A stretch of DNA of 64,000 nucleotides, taken from Aphodovivens avicola. GTDB taxonomy: Bacteria > Actinomycetota > Coriobacteriia > Coriobacteriales > Eggerthellaceae. The translations under genes and the position numbers were made by a program. The notes below the pieces were generated by a model that saw only the letters and a program-made list of their open reading frames with translations, did not search any database and was not told the DNA's origin. Location: positions 124,001-188,000 of the forward strand of contig DVGW01000011.1 of the NCBI GenBank assembly GCA_018712515.1. The letters are read 5' to 3'. Below, piece by piece: positions 1 through 10,148 of this stretch (the first letter of the stretch is position 1; every line of letters starts with the position of its first letter).

Positions 1-649
1 ACAGGTACTGCTCGAGCGCCTCCTCGTTGAGCTCGCGCCGATAGGCGGGGTGCTCCAGGATGCTCTTGACCTCGGATGCGAAGATGAAACGCCGCCCGCC
101 GTCGGCGCCCGGCTGCACGGTGTAGTAGAACGGCTTGATCCCGAAGAAATCGCGCGCGCAGAACAGCTCGCGCGCCTCGCGATCCCACACGGCGAACGCG
201 AACATGCCGCGGAGCCTGTCGAGCACGCCCGCGCCCCATGCCAGATACCCCACGAGCAGCACCTCGGTGTCGGAGGAGGTCTTGAACCTCCAGCCGTCCG
301 CCTCCAACTCCGCGCGGAGGTCGCGGTGGTTGTAGATCTCTCCGTTGAACACGATGGCGTAGCGCCCGATGGACATCGCGTCCTCGGCGCTCTCGCGAAA
401 CGCGCCGTCAGGGCCGCAGGCGGGCGTCGTGACGCGCGAGGAGCGGCCGGCGTCGGCGCGCACCATGGGCTGGCCGCCGCCTTCCAAATCGATGAGCGAG
501 AGGCGGCGATGCCCCAGCGCGATCCCGCTTTCGGCGTCGAGGTACTGCCCCTCGCCATCGGGGCCGCGGTGCGCCATGATGTCGCACATCGCCTTCAAGA
601 TGGACCTGTCGGACGCCTCGGCGCCCGTGAATCCGCAGATACCGCACAT
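1..649 (-). CDS. asnB: Asparagine synthetase (glutamine-hydrolysing), N-terminal part
   Basis: Makes asparagine from aspartate, ATP and glutamine-derived ammonia. The translation begins MCGICGF, so Cys2 becomes the N-terminal nucleophile of a class II (Ntn) glutaminase domain. Further family hallmarks follow: AHRGPDGEG, the FNGEIYNH loop, and SSDTEVLL. About 216 residues are visible; the gene runs off the left edge, so the C-terminal ATP-pyrophosphatase synthetase domain is not seen. The start at 649 is fixed by the requirement for Cys2. It is transcribed away from the glutamate synthase genes, sharing a 228-bp intergenic region with them. Identification is secure; the gene symbol is by family only. 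Confidence 0.93.
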   Translation of the reverse strand, partial: MCGICGFTGAEASDRSILKAMCDIMAHRGPDGEGQYLDAESGIALGHRRLSLIDLEGGGQPMVRADAGRSSRVTTPACGPDGAFRESAEDAMSIGRYAIVFNGEIYNHRDLRAELEADGWRFKTSSDTEVLLVGYLAWGAGVLDRLRGMFAFAVWDREARELFCARDFFGIKPFYYTVQPGADGGRRFIFASEVKSILEHPAYRRELNEEALEQYL

Positions 650-697
650 GGTTCGATCGCTCCTGCATCCGTCTGCCGTAATCTGCGCGCCATGATA

Positions 698-729
698 GCG
701 CGGCCGCGGGAGCCGTCCCGCGGCCGCGC
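698..729. other. Perfect 14-bp GC-rich hairpin between divergent genes
   Basis: Inverted repeat with arms 698-711 and 716-729 and a 4-nt loop, built of GCGGCCGC cores and followed on the plus strand by CCTTTTCCC. It lies in the intergenic region 650-877 between asnB (minus) and the glutamate synthase genes (plus). On the minus strand it would sit in the asnB leader about 50 nt before the start codon. It could act as a transcription terminator or leader structure. No convincing sigma-70 promoter pair was found in this gap. Confidence 0.55.
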
Positions 730-877
730 GCCTTTTCCCGAAGAGAAGGCGTTTTGTTTTCCCATCCGAAACATACCCGACGCATTGCTGTAACAAAGGC
801 GAAGCGAAAGCGAAACACGCGGCCCGTATTCTCGTCGTCAAGCATCGGAACACGCTTGACGAAAGAGGGACGAACCC

Positions 878-2077
878 ATGGCATGCAACCACGCCCCACG
901 CGAGGGCGACGTGCGCATCCCCTCGGGATGCGCCATCGCGGGCATCATCGACCGCAGCGGAACGCGGCATGACGGCAGCGACATCCTGGCATCCATCGCG
1001 CTCATGCACGACCGCTCCAACGGACTGGGAGGCGGATTCGCCGCCTACGGCATCTACCCGGACTACGCCGAACTGTACGCATTCCACATCATGTACGAGA
1101 GCGTAGAAGCGCGTCGTGAAACCGAGGCCTACCTCGACACGTACTTCATGAGCGAGAAGCAAGAGCGCATCCCCGTCGACGCGTCCGCCAACATCAAGGA
1201 CGCGCCCGACATCTGGCGCTACTTCCTCGCGCCGCACCCCGTCCGCCTCTCCATGAGTGGCATGGACGAGTCCGAGTACACGATGCAGCACGTGTTCCAC
1301 ATCAACGGTCGCATCAAAGGCGCGTTCGTCGCCTCCTCGGGCAAGAACATGGGCGCGTTCAAGGGAGTGGGCTACCCGGAGGACATCGGGGAGTTCTACC
1401 GCATCGCCGATTACAAGGCGTGGGCATGGACCGCGCACGGGAGGTTTCCCACCAACACGCCGGGCTGGTGGGGCGGCGCGCATCCGTTCACGCTGCTGAA
1501 CTGGTCGGTCGTCCACAACGGCGAGATCTCGAGCTACGACGCCAACCGCCGCTACGTCGAGCAGTTCGGCTACGACTGCGAGCTGCAGACCGACACCGAG
1601 GTGATCACCTACCTGTTCGACCTGCTGGCACGGCGCCACGGCTTCTCGCAGCAGATGGCGGCGCACATCATGACCGCCCCCGCATGGGATGAGATCGACC
1701 GTATGGACCCCCCGCAACGCGCGTTCGAGACGGCGCTGCGCATCACCTACCCCAGCGCGCTGGTCAACGGCCCCTTCTCGGTGATCATCGGCTCGAACGA
1801 GGGGCTTTTGGCGCTCAACGACCGTCTGAAGCTGCGCGCGCTCATCACCGCGGAGAAGGGGTCCATGACCTACCTCGCCAGCGAGCAGGCGGCGATCGAG
1901 GTCATCTGCCCCGATGCGGAGAACATCCATTCCCTCGACGGCGGCGAGCCGTTCCTGGTGCTGCTCGACGAAGTGGCCGAGCGCAAGCGCCTGGAAACCG
2001 CCGAGAACAACCCGCGCCGCCGGCATCCCGCCGCGCTGGAGACGGGCGTGCAGCCAACCGTGAGAAAGGAGGCGTGA
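878..2077 (+). CDS. Glutamate synthase glutaminase (class II amidotransferase) subunit
   Basis: A 399-residue stand-alone version of the amidotransferase domain of glutamate synthase, which releases ammonia from glutamine. The likely nucleophile is Cys18 in SGCAIAGI, implying removal of a 17-residue propeptide. Later family motifs are visible: AHGRFPTNTPGW near residue 187, the HNGEISSYDANR loop, and QTDTEVITYLFD. The start ATG has AAGAGGGA upstream. The stop is 6 nt before the FMN subunit, whose AAGGAGG binding site lies in this gene's last codons. First gene of a five-gene run encoding one split glutamate synthase. Confidence 0.9.
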   Translation: MACNHAPREGDVRIPSGCAIAGIIDRSGTRHDGSDILASIALMHDRSNGLGGGFAAYGIYPDYAELYAFHIMYESVEARRETEAYLDTYFMSEKQERIPVDASANIKDAPDIWRYFLAPHPVRLSMSGMDESEYTMQHVFHINGRIKGAFVASSGKNMGAFKGVGYPEDIGEFYRIADYKAWAWTAHGRFPTNTPGWWGGAHPFTLLNWSVVHNGEISSYDANRRYVEQFGYDCELQTDTEVITYLFDLLARRHGFSQQMAAHIMTAPAWDEIDRMDPPQRAFETALRITYPSALVNGPFSVIIGSNEGLLALNDRLKLRALITAEKGSMTYLASEQAAIEVICPDAENIHSLDGGEPFLVLLDEVAERKRLETAENNPRRRHPAALETGVQPTVRKEA

Positions 2078-2083
2078 TCGGCC

Positions 2084-3589
<1,506 letters not shown>

Positions 3590-3594
3590 TCGGG

Positions 3595-4059
3595 ATGAAA
3601 CGGATATACGCCATCGAATCGTGGTGTTTGGACTGCAAGCGCTGCGAGATCGCCTGCAAAACCCGCCACTCCGCCTCGCGCGAAACCGTCAAGGCGCTCT
3701 GCACGGAGGATCCCGCGCCGGTCGCGCGCGTGCGCGTGGAGGGCGACCTCCATCTGTCGCTGGCGGTCAACTGCCGCCACTGCGCGCATCCCGCCTGCGT
3801 GGAGGGATGCATCTCCGGCGCGATGCGCAAAGACCCCGAGACGGGGCTGGTCTCATCCGACCCCCTGAAATGCGTCGGATGCCGCACGTGCGTGTCGATG
3901 TGCCCGTACGGCTGCGTGCAGGTCGTGCGGGTGGGCGGGCGCGACGTCGCGCTGAAATGCGACCTGTGCTCCGACGACGGCAGCGCGCCCGGACAGCCCT
4001 CCTGCGTCGCCGCCTGTCCGAACGGGGCCTTGATCTACGTGGAAAGCGAGGGGTGCTAG
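3595..4059 (+). CDS. Four-cluster 4Fe-4S ferredoxin-type electron transfer subunit
   Basis: A 154-residue iron-sulfur protein of the HycB/DmsB type. Four cysteine groups are visible: CLDCKRCEIAC near the N-terminus, NCRHCAHPACVEGC, CVGCRTCVSMCPYGC, and a final CDLC...CVAACP pair, enough for four 4Fe-4S centres. It starts 5 nt after the FMN subunit and its TAG abuts the ATG of the FAD oxidoreductase. By position it carries electrons between that oxidoreductase and the glutamate synthase core. The exact partner is inferred from gene order. Confidence 0.9.
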   Translation: MKRIYAIESWCLDCKRCEIACKTRHSASRETVKALCTEDPAPVARVRVEGDLHLSLAVNCRHCAHPACVEGCISGAMRKDPETGLVSSDPLKCVGCRTCVSMCPYGCVQVVRVGGRDVALKCDLCSDDGSAPGQPSCVAACPNGALIYVESEGC

Positions 4060-5451
4060 ATGGATTTCGACTACCTCATCTTGGGCAACTCCGCCGCAGG
4101 CGTGAGCGCCGCCGAGGCGATCCGCGCCTGCCGTCCGCAGGACACGATAGCCATTGCGAGTCCCGAGCCGCATCCTATGTACGGCCGCCCGCTGATATCG
4201 TACCTGCTGGAGGGCAAGACCTCGCTCGACAGGATCGGGTACAAAGATCCCGCCTTCTACGACCGGATGCGCATCGCGACCCTCCTCGGAGAGGGCTACG
4301 AAGCGGTCTCGATCGACGCGGAGGGGCATCGCGTCGCGTTCTCCAACGGCGAGAGCGTCGGATACGGACGCTGCCTGATCGCGACGGGGAGCATCCCGTT
4401 CACGCCGCCCATCGACGGGCTCGACCAGGCCGCCAACGCGACGCCGTTCCTCACCCTCGACGACGCCCTCAAAGCGCAGCAGCTCGCGGAGGATGCGCTC
4501 CGGGCGGCAAGTGCCGCAGGCAGGAAGAGCCGCGCCCTCGTCATCGGGGCGGGGCTCATCGGGCTGAAAGCGGCCGAGGCCCTTTCCCACCTGGTCGACC
4601 AGGTGCTCGTGCTCGAGCTGGCGCCGCGCATCCTGCCGGCGGTGCTCGACGCCGAGGCGGCGCGCCTGTTGCAGGACCACCTCGCCGCGCACGGCATCGA
4701 GTGCCGGCCGGGCATCTCGGCGCAACGCATCGTCGTGGAGGACGGCGCGGCGACGGCCGCCGTGCTCACCGATGGGAGCGTCGAGCCCTGCGACCTCATC
4801 GTCAAGGCGGTCGGAGTGCGCCCCAACACGTCGTTCGCCGTCGCCTCCGGCGCGGCGCAGGGACGCGGCCTGGTGTGCGGGCCCGATCTGCAGACGAGCC
4901 TGCCCGACGTGTACGCGGCGGGGGATGTGGTGCAGGTGCGCGACTCCCTCGACGGCTCCGAGCGCCCGCAGGCGCTGTGGCCCAACGCGGTGCGCCAGGG
5001 CATGCTGGCGGGAAGGCACATGGCGGACGATCCGGAAGCGGAGCCGTTCGAGGGATCCTTCGCCGTCAACGCCGTCGACTTCTTCGACGATTCGCTGCTG
5101 ACGGCAGGCGTCATCAACCCGCCCGAGGACGACGAGGGCATCTCCTGCGATGTGCAGGTCGACGAGCAGAAGGGCTCCTACGCCAAATTCGTCGTCCGCG
5201 ACGGCGCGCTGGTCGGCTACATCCTGCTCAACCGACCGGAGAACGCCGGCATCTACACCTCCCTCATCGAAAACCGCACCCCGCTGAACGGCCTTGACCC
5301 CGCGATGTTCGAGGCGGCGCCGCTCAACCGGAGCTTCGACGACGACATGCGCTGGGATCGCCTCCATGCCTGCTATCCGGGACGCCTCGACAAGCGGGGC
5401 TTCGAGAAGCCCGTGGACGGTCGGCCGGATCCCGCCGACAGCGCCCGATGA
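4060..5451 (+). CDS. FAD/NAD(P)-dependent pyridine nucleotide-disulfide type oxidoreductase
   Basis: 463 residues. The N-terminus has the FAD Rossmann motif as LGNSAAGVSAAEAI, a second dinucleotide-binding GAGLIGLKAAE near residue 167, and the AAGDVV flavin motif near residue 288. This is the layout of NADH oxidase, nitrite reductase and rubredoxin-reductase-like enzymes. A C-terminal extension of about 120 residues follows the core. It starts directly at the stop of the Fe-S gene and precedes the GXGXG subunit, so it most likely feeds NAD(P)H electrons to the split glutamate synthase in place of a standard GltD. Confidence 0.88.
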   Translation: MDFDYLILGNSAAGVSAAEAIRACRPQDTIAIASPEPHPMYGRPLISYLLEGKTSLDRIGYKDPAFYDRMRIATLLGEGYEAVSIDAEGHRVAFSNGESVGYGRCLIATGSIPFTPPIDGLDQAANATPFLTLDDALKAQQLAEDALRAASAAGRKSRALVIGAGLIGLKAAEALSHLVDQVLVLELAPRILPAVLDAEAARLLQDHLAAHGIECRPGISAQRIVVEDGAATAAVLTDGSVEPCDLIVKAVGVRPNTSFAVASGAAQGRGLVCGPDLQTSLPDVYAAGDVVQVRDSLDGSERPQALWPNAVRQGMLAGRHMADDPEAEPFEGSFAVNAVDFFDDSLLTAGVINPPEDDEGISCDVQVDEQKGSYAKFVVRDGALVGYILLNRPENAGIYTSLIENRTPLNGLDPAMFEAAPLNRSFDDDMRWDRLHACYPGRLDKRGFEKPVDGRPDPADSAR

Positions 5452-5476
5452 CGGATCAGACGCGAAAGGAGCGATC

Positions 5477-6235
5477 ATGACGAGCAAAGCGACCCTCGCG
5501 GCGGCACCGGCAGCGGCCCGCGCTGCGCTGCGGCTGGGCACGGAGCATTTCCGCGAGGCGAACGAGAAGGTGCGCGCCGCGCTTGCCGAAACCGACGCGC
5601 TCGCGCTGGAGGACGTGCACGCGCAACGCTACCTGGGCTGCGCCATGCCGGAGGGCAAGCGCCTGGAGATACACGGCACGCCCGGTAACGACCTCGCCTG
5701 CTACATGGACGGCGGCAGCATCGAGGTGTTCGGCAACGCGCAGGACCAGGTGGGCAACACGATGAACGGCGGCGAGGTGGTCATCCACGGGCGCTGCGGC
5801 GACGCGACGGGCTACGGCATGCGCGGCGGGCGCATCTTCATCCGCGACGACTGCGGATGGCGCGTGGGCGTGCATATGAAGGAGTACGCCGATCAGCGGC
5901 CGGCGATCGTCATCGGCGGCGACGCGGGCAGTTTCCTCGGCGAATACCAGGCGGGCGGCATCATCGTGCTGATGGGCCATGCCGGCGCCTACCTCGCCAC
6001 CGGCATGCACGGCGGGGTGATCTACCTCGCCCATCCCCTGGCGCAGCAGGATGTGCGCGCGGGCCTCGTGCAGGAGCCGGTTGACGCCGACGACCTCGCC
6101 GTCTTGGCGCCCCTGCTCGACGAGTACGCGCGCCTGTTCGACGGCGAGCGGGCGCTGCCCTCCATCCCCCCGGAGGCCTTCTCGCGCCTGCGCCCCGAAA
6201 GCTCGCGCCCGTACGGCTCGGCGTACGTCGGCTGA
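5477..6235 (+). CDS. Glutamate synthase GXGXG (alpha-subunit C-terminal) domain protein
   Basis: 252 residues forming the right-handed beta-helix that ends large glutamate synthase subunits and links the glutaminase to the synthase site. Repeating GG/G-x-G strands are clear: GNDLACYMDGGSIEVFGNAQ, NTMNGGEVVIHGRCGD, and ATGMHGGVIYLA. The ATG at 5477 follows AAAGGAG. An upstream extension of the frame to 5294 overlaps the oxidoreductase and is not used. This completes the domain set of glutamate synthase as separate genes in the order glutaminase, FMN, Fe-S, FAD, GXGXG. Confidence 0.9.
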   Translation: MTSKATLAAAPAAARAALRLGTEHFREANEKVRAALAETDALALEDVHAQRYLGCAMPEGKRLEIHGTPGNDLACYMDGGSIEVFGNAQDQVGNTMNGGEVVIHGRCGDATGYGMRGGRIFIRDDCGWRVGVHMKEYADQRPAIVIGGDAGSFLGEYQAGGIIVLMGHAGAYLATGMHGGVIYLAHPLAQQDVRAGLVQEPVDADDLAVLAPLLDEYARLFDGERALPSIPPEAFSRLRPESSRPYGSAYVG

Positions 6236-6379
6236 GGCGCGCCCTCGACCCGCCGACCCATAACGGAAACATAATCGACTCCAAGTCGAAACGGGGTGGA
6301 CGTCTTGCCGAAACGCACTCCCCCTACGATGGATGAAAACAGGGCGCGCGGCGCCTTCCCCCCACGAGAAAGGGCAGCT

Positions 6380-8476
6380 ATGACCGACATCGCCAACATC
6401 TACGGATCGATGGTGTTCAACGAGCACACGATGCAGGAGCGTCTTCCCTCCGCGACGTACAAGCAGCTCATGAAGACCATGAAGGAGGGCGCCCCGCTGA
6501 ACGAGGAGGTCGCCAACGTCGTCGCACACGCGATGAAGGAATGGGCCATCGAGAAGGGCGCCACCCACTACACCCACTGGTTCCAGCCGCTTTCGGGCGT
6601 GACCTCCGAGAAGCACGACAGCTTCCTGGATCCCACCGGCGACGGCCGCGCGATCATGAGCTTCTCGGGCAAGGAGCTCATCCAAGGCGAGCCTGACGCG
6701 TCGAGCTTCCCCAACGGCGGTCTGCGCGCCACGTTCGAGGCGCGCGGCTACACGGCGTGGGATCCCACGAGCTATGCTTTCGTCAAAGATGAGGTGCTCT
6801 GCATCCCCACCGCGTTCTGCAGCTACACCGGCGAGGCGCTCGACAAGAAGACGCCGCTTCTGCGCTCGATGCACGCGGTTGACGAGCAGGCCAACCGCGT
6901 GCTGACGCTGTTCGGCGAGCCCAAGCGCCGCGTCGTCACCACGGTCGGCTCCGAGCAGGAGTTCTTCCTCATCCCCGAAGACGAGTACGCCCGCCGCGAG
7001 GACCTGGTGCTCACGGGACGCACCCTGTTCGGCTGGTCGCCGTGCAAGGGCCAAGAGCTCGAGGAGCACTACTTCGGCGCCATCCGCCCGACCGTCAACG
7101 AGTTCATGAAGGAGCTCGACGACGAGCTCTGGGCGCTCGGCATCCCCGCCAAGACCAAGCACAACGAGGTGGCCCCCGCCCAGCACGAGCTCGCGCCCAT
7201 CTTCACCAACGCCAACCGCGCCATCGACGAGAACCTGCTCACGATGGAGAAGATGCGCCTGCTCGCCAGCCACCACGGCCTGGTGTGCCTTTTGCACGAG
7301 AAGCCCTTCGAGGGCATCAACGGGTCCGGCAAGCACAACAACTGGTCGATCTCGGCAGACGGCAAGAACCTGCTCGACCCGGGCGAGAGCCCGATGGAGA
7401 ACCTTCGCTTCCTGGTGTTCCTCACCGGCGTCATCCAGGCGGTCGACGACTACCAGGAGCTGCTGCGCGCCTCGGCCGCGAGCGCGGGCAACGACCATCG
7501 CCTGGGCGCCAACGAGGCCCCGCCGGCGATCGTGTCAATCTTTTTGGGCGACGAGCTGGGCGCGGTCGTGGACGCGCTCATCGCCGACGGCGAGGACGGG
7601 TTCGAGAACGTCGATCGCGTGACGATGGATCTGGGCGTGGCGGTGCTCCCCCGCTTCCTCAAGGACAACACCGACCGCAACCGCACGAGCCCCTTCGCGT
7701 TCACCGGCAACAAGTTCGAGTTTCGCATGCCCGGCTCGAACATGAACCTGGCCGACGCCAACACGATCCTCAACACCGCGATGGCCAAAAGCCTCAAGGA
7801 CTTCGCCGACGCGATGGAGGGCGCCACGCCCGACAGCTTCAAGCAGCAGGCGCTCGCCTACATCAAGACGACGCTGCGCGACCATCAGCGCATCGTCTTC
7901 AACGGCGACGGCTACTCGGCGGAATGGGAGGAGGAGGCCGCCCGCCGCGGTCTGGCCAACCACAAGACGACCGCCGACGCGCTGCCATGCTTCCTCGACG
8001 GGAAGACGGCCGAGCTGTTCGAGGAGTTCGGCGTCCTCACCGAAACCGAGCTGCGCAGCCGCTACGAGGTCAAGCTGGAGAAATACAACAAGCTCATCAA
8101 CATCGAGGGCCGCGTGATGCGCCGCATGACCAGGCGCACCTACCTGCCCGCCATCGTCAAGTTCGCCACGCAGATCGCCGACGGCATCAACGCGTTCGCC
8201 GCCGCGGGCGCAGCGGGTCCGACGGCGCAGCAACGCCAGCTCCTCGACAAGCTGCTCGCCGGCATCGACGAGATCAACGAGGCGCTGCAGGCGGTCGAGC
8301 AGGCCGACGCCGTCGCCAAGACGATCGCCGACGAGCAGGAGAAGGCGAACCACAACGCGCACGTGATGCTGCCCGCGATGGAGCGCCTGCGCGAGACGGT
8401 CGACAACATGGAGATCATCACGAGCCGCGATCTGTGGCCGGTTCCCAGCTACAACAACCTGCTGTTCTACGTTTAG
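6380..8476 (+). CDS. glnN: Glutamine synthetase type III
   Basis: ATP-dependent synthesis of glutamine from glutamate and ammonia. 698 residues, in the usual range for the large type III enzyme and far longer than GlnA. Visible motifs are GSEQEFFLI (metal/ammonia site), NEVAPAQHE, NGSGKHNNWS and the late FEFRMPGSNMN. I place the start at 6380 (MTDIANIYGSMVFNE) because AGAAAGG precedes it. An in-frame extension to 6296 has no such site. It follows the glutamate synthase genes by 144 bp, giving a complete GS-GOGAT cycle in one locus. Confidence 0.95.
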   Translation: MTDIANIYGSMVFNEHTMQERLPSATYKQLMKTMKEGAPLNEEVANVVAHAMKEWAIEKGATHYTHWFQPLSGVTSEKHDSFLDPTGDGRAIMSFSGKELIQGEPDASSFPNGGLRATFEARGYTAWDPTSYAFVKDEVLCIPTAFCSYTGEALDKKTPLLRSMHAVDEQANRVLTLFGEPKRRVVTTVGSEQEFFLIPEDEYARREDLVLTGRTLFGWSPCKGQELEEHYFGAIRPTVNEFMKELDDELWALGIPAKTKHNEVAPAQHELAPIFTNANRAIDENLLTMEKMRLLASHHGLVCLLHEKPFEGINGSGKHNNWSISADGKNLLDPGESPMENLRFLVFLTGVIQAVDDYQELLRASAASAGNDHRLGANEAPPAIVSIFLGDELGAVVDALIADGEDGFENVDRVTMDLGVAVLPRFLKDNTDRNRTSPFAFTGNKFEFRMPGSNMNLADANTILNTAMAKSLKDFADAMEGATPDSFKQQALAYIKTTLRDHQRIVFNGDGYSAEWEEEAARRGLANHKTTADALPCFLDGKTAELFEEFGVLTETELRSRYEVKLEKYNKLINIEGRVMRRMTRRTYLPAIVKFATQIADGINAFAAAGAAGPTAQQRQLLDKLLAGIDEINEALQAVEQADAVAKTIADEQEKANHNAHVMLPAMERLRETVDNMEIITSRDLWPVPSYNNLLFYV

Positions 8477-8528
8477 CGAGCACGCGCCGGCGGAGCCCGT
8501 CGGCGCGATCCCCCACAGGAGGAAGACC

Positions 8529-9467
8529 ATGGAGTTCCGCTTTGACAAGATGCACGGCCTCGGCAACGACTTCGCGGTGTTCGAGGACTGGGGCGCATGC
8601 GTCAACCTCACGCCGGCGCAGGCCACCCTCCTTTGCGACCGGCACTTCGGCATCGGAGCGGATGGGCTCATCTTCATCCGCAGCTCGCGCACCAGGGGGT
8701 GCCGTGCGTTCATGCACTACCTCAACGCGGACGGCACCCTCGCCCAAATGTGCGGAAACGGCATCCGCTGCATGGCGAAATACCTGGTGGACCATGGTTT
8801 CGTCGACGACGGGCAGCCCTTCGTCGACATCGAGACGCGCGCGGGGGTGCGACGCGTCAGCATCATGCGGGACGACATGGGCCGCTTCGAAAGCGCCACG
8901 GTCGATATGGGCACGCCGGAGTTCGACCCCCAGCGCATCCCCGTCAGCTGCGCCGCCGACGCGACGACGCCCGACGGCGCCCCCTGCGTCCGCGACCTGG
9001 AGATCGGGACGCCCTGGGGCGAGTTCCGCTTCACCCTCGTGTCGATGGGCAACCCGCACGCGGTGTGCTTCCTGGAGGATTTCGACAGCCTCCCCGACGA
9101 GGCGTTCACCGACGCGCGGCGCAAGGGGCTCGAAACGCTGCGCGTCGACGCCATCGGCCCCTACATCGAGCACAGCCCCCTGTTCCCAGAGAAGACCAAC
9201 GTCGAGTTCGTGGAGCCGCACGAGCTGGGGCTGGCCATGCGCGTGTGGGAGCGAGGATGCGGCGAGACGCTCGCCTGCGGCACTGGGGCGTGCGCCGTCA
9301 ACGTGGCGGCGGCGCTGTGCGGCGTGGCGGGAAGGGAGAACCATGTGATGCTGCCCGGCGGAACGCTGCGCATCTCGTGGACCGAATCAGGACAGGTCCT
9401 GATGGCGGGCCCCGCCGAGCACGTATGGAGCGGCGTCGTCGACATTCCGGATTCCGCGCTGTGCTGA
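8529..9467 (+). CDS. dapF: Diaminopimelate epimerase
   Basis: Interconverts LL- and meso-diaminopimelate for lysine and peptidoglycan synthesis. 312 residues, slightly longer than typical. The two catalytic cysteines are both in context: Cys75 in MCGNGIRC and Cys250 in LACGTGACA. The N-terminal MHGLGNDF and the GNPH motif (residues 174-177) are also present. The start follows AGGAGGAA. It lies 52 bp after glutamine synthetase with a GC-rich imperfect hairpin in the gap, so partial read-through from the nitrogen genes is possible. Confidence 0.96.
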   Translation: MEFRFDKMHGLGNDFAVFEDWGACVNLTPAQATLLCDRHFGIGADGLIFIRSSRTRGCRAFMHYLNADGTLAQMCGNGIRCMAKYLVDHGFVDDGQPFVDIETRAGVRRVSIMRDDMGRFESATVDMGTPEFDPQRIPVSCAADATTPDGAPCVRDLEIGTPWGEFRFTLVSMGNPHAVCFLEDFDSLPDEAFTDARRKGLETLRVDAIGPYIEHSPLFPEKTNVEFVEPHELGLAMRVWERGCGETLACGTGACAVNVAAALCGVAGRENHVMLPGGTLRISWTESGQVLMAGPAEHVWSGVVDIPDSALC

Positions 9468-9520
9468 TCCCGTCGGGTTCCGCGACGGGCTGAGTCGGCC
9501 CAGCTCCCAGCACCTTACGC

Positions 9521-9564
9521 GCAGCGGGCGTTGCCCGGCAGCATGTCCGGACAACGCCCGCTGC
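9521..9564. terminator. Bidirectional hairpin between convergent dapF and cupin gene
   Basis: Perfect 13-bp inverted repeat (9521-9533 and 9552-9564), extended by a CCGG/CCGG pairing inside the loop. It lies between two genes that converge (dapF ends 9467, cupin ends 9613), where a two-way terminator is expected. There is no strong T tract on either side, so intrinsic termination is likely but not certain. Confidence 0.6.
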
Positions 9565-9612
9565 GGCTGCGACGTTCGCTTCGACGTTCGCCGCGCGCTA
9601 CGCCTGAGCGCG

Positions 9613-10035
9613 CTACGCCTGGGGATACTGCTCGTCGTCCACCGGCTCGAGCCACTCGTTGGAGCAGCCCTCGCCGGGCGCCTCGAAGGCGATGTGGCTG
9701 AACCAGCTGTCGGCGGCGGCGCCATGCCAGTGCTTCACGCCGGCGGGGATCACCACGACGGTGCCGGGCGTGAGCTCCTGCGGCTCCTTGCCCCACTCCT
9801 GATACCAGCCCCGCCCGTCGGTGCAGATGAGGATCTGCCCGCCGCCCTTGTCGGCATGATGGATGTGCCAGTTGTTGCGGCATCCCGGCTCGAACGTCAC
9901 GTTCGCCAGACCCACGCCCGCCTCGGCGGGGTTCGTCAGCGGATTGAGGTACGAGTTGCCGATGAAGTACCGCGCGTACGCCTCATTGGGCGCGCCCATC
10001 CCGAACATCGGATTGAATTCGTTCTGATCTGCCAT
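9613..10035 (-). CDS. Cupin-domain protein
   Basis: 140-residue single-domain cupin. Motif 1 is visible as HIHHADKGGGQILI and motif 2 as VVIPAGVKHWHG, so His residues and a conserved G pattern for a metal site are present. Such small cupins often occur with flavodoxin- and aldo/keto-reductase genes as here, sometimes annotated as carboxymuconolactone-type. The substrate is unknown. The start at 10035 (MADQNEFNP) has GAGAGGAGAG upstream. An apparent N-terminal extension to 10083 is only the translation of a palindromic repeat. It is last in a minus-strand group of three redox genes. Confidence 0.85.
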   Translation of the reverse strand: MADQNEFNPMFGMGAPNEAYARYFIGNSYLNPLTNPAEAGVGLANVTFEPGCRNNWHIHHADKGGGQILICTDGRGWYQEWGKEPQELTPGTVVVIPAGVKHWHGAAADSWFSHIAFEAPGEGCSNEWLEPVDDEQYPQA

Positions 10036-10051
10036 GGTCTCTCCTCTCTCA

Positions 10052-10084
10052 AATGAGAAAAAGGGACAGTCACTTTTTCTCATT
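10052..10084. repeat. Family A palindromic repeat, copy 1
   Basis: 33-nt imperfect palindrome whose 12-nt arms read AATGAGAAAAAG and CTTTTTCTCATT around the asymmetric centre GGACAGTCA. It sits immediately upstream of the cupin gene. The asymmetric centre allows orientation to be assigned: this copy is inverted relative to the copy at 11204-11236, and the pair brackets the aldo/keto reductase gene. Confidence 0.85.
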
Positions 10085-10148
10085 CCGGAAACTTACGCCT
10101 TGGAGCATGCTCCAAATCAAGCGTGAACTGCCGGCTGGGCGGCTCCGT

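Noticed and set aside
10036..10083. N-terminal extension MRKSDCPFFSF on the cupin protein
   Set aside because: It is the translation of a family A repeat; the same peptide appears at other copies, and ATG 10035 has the ribosome binding site.
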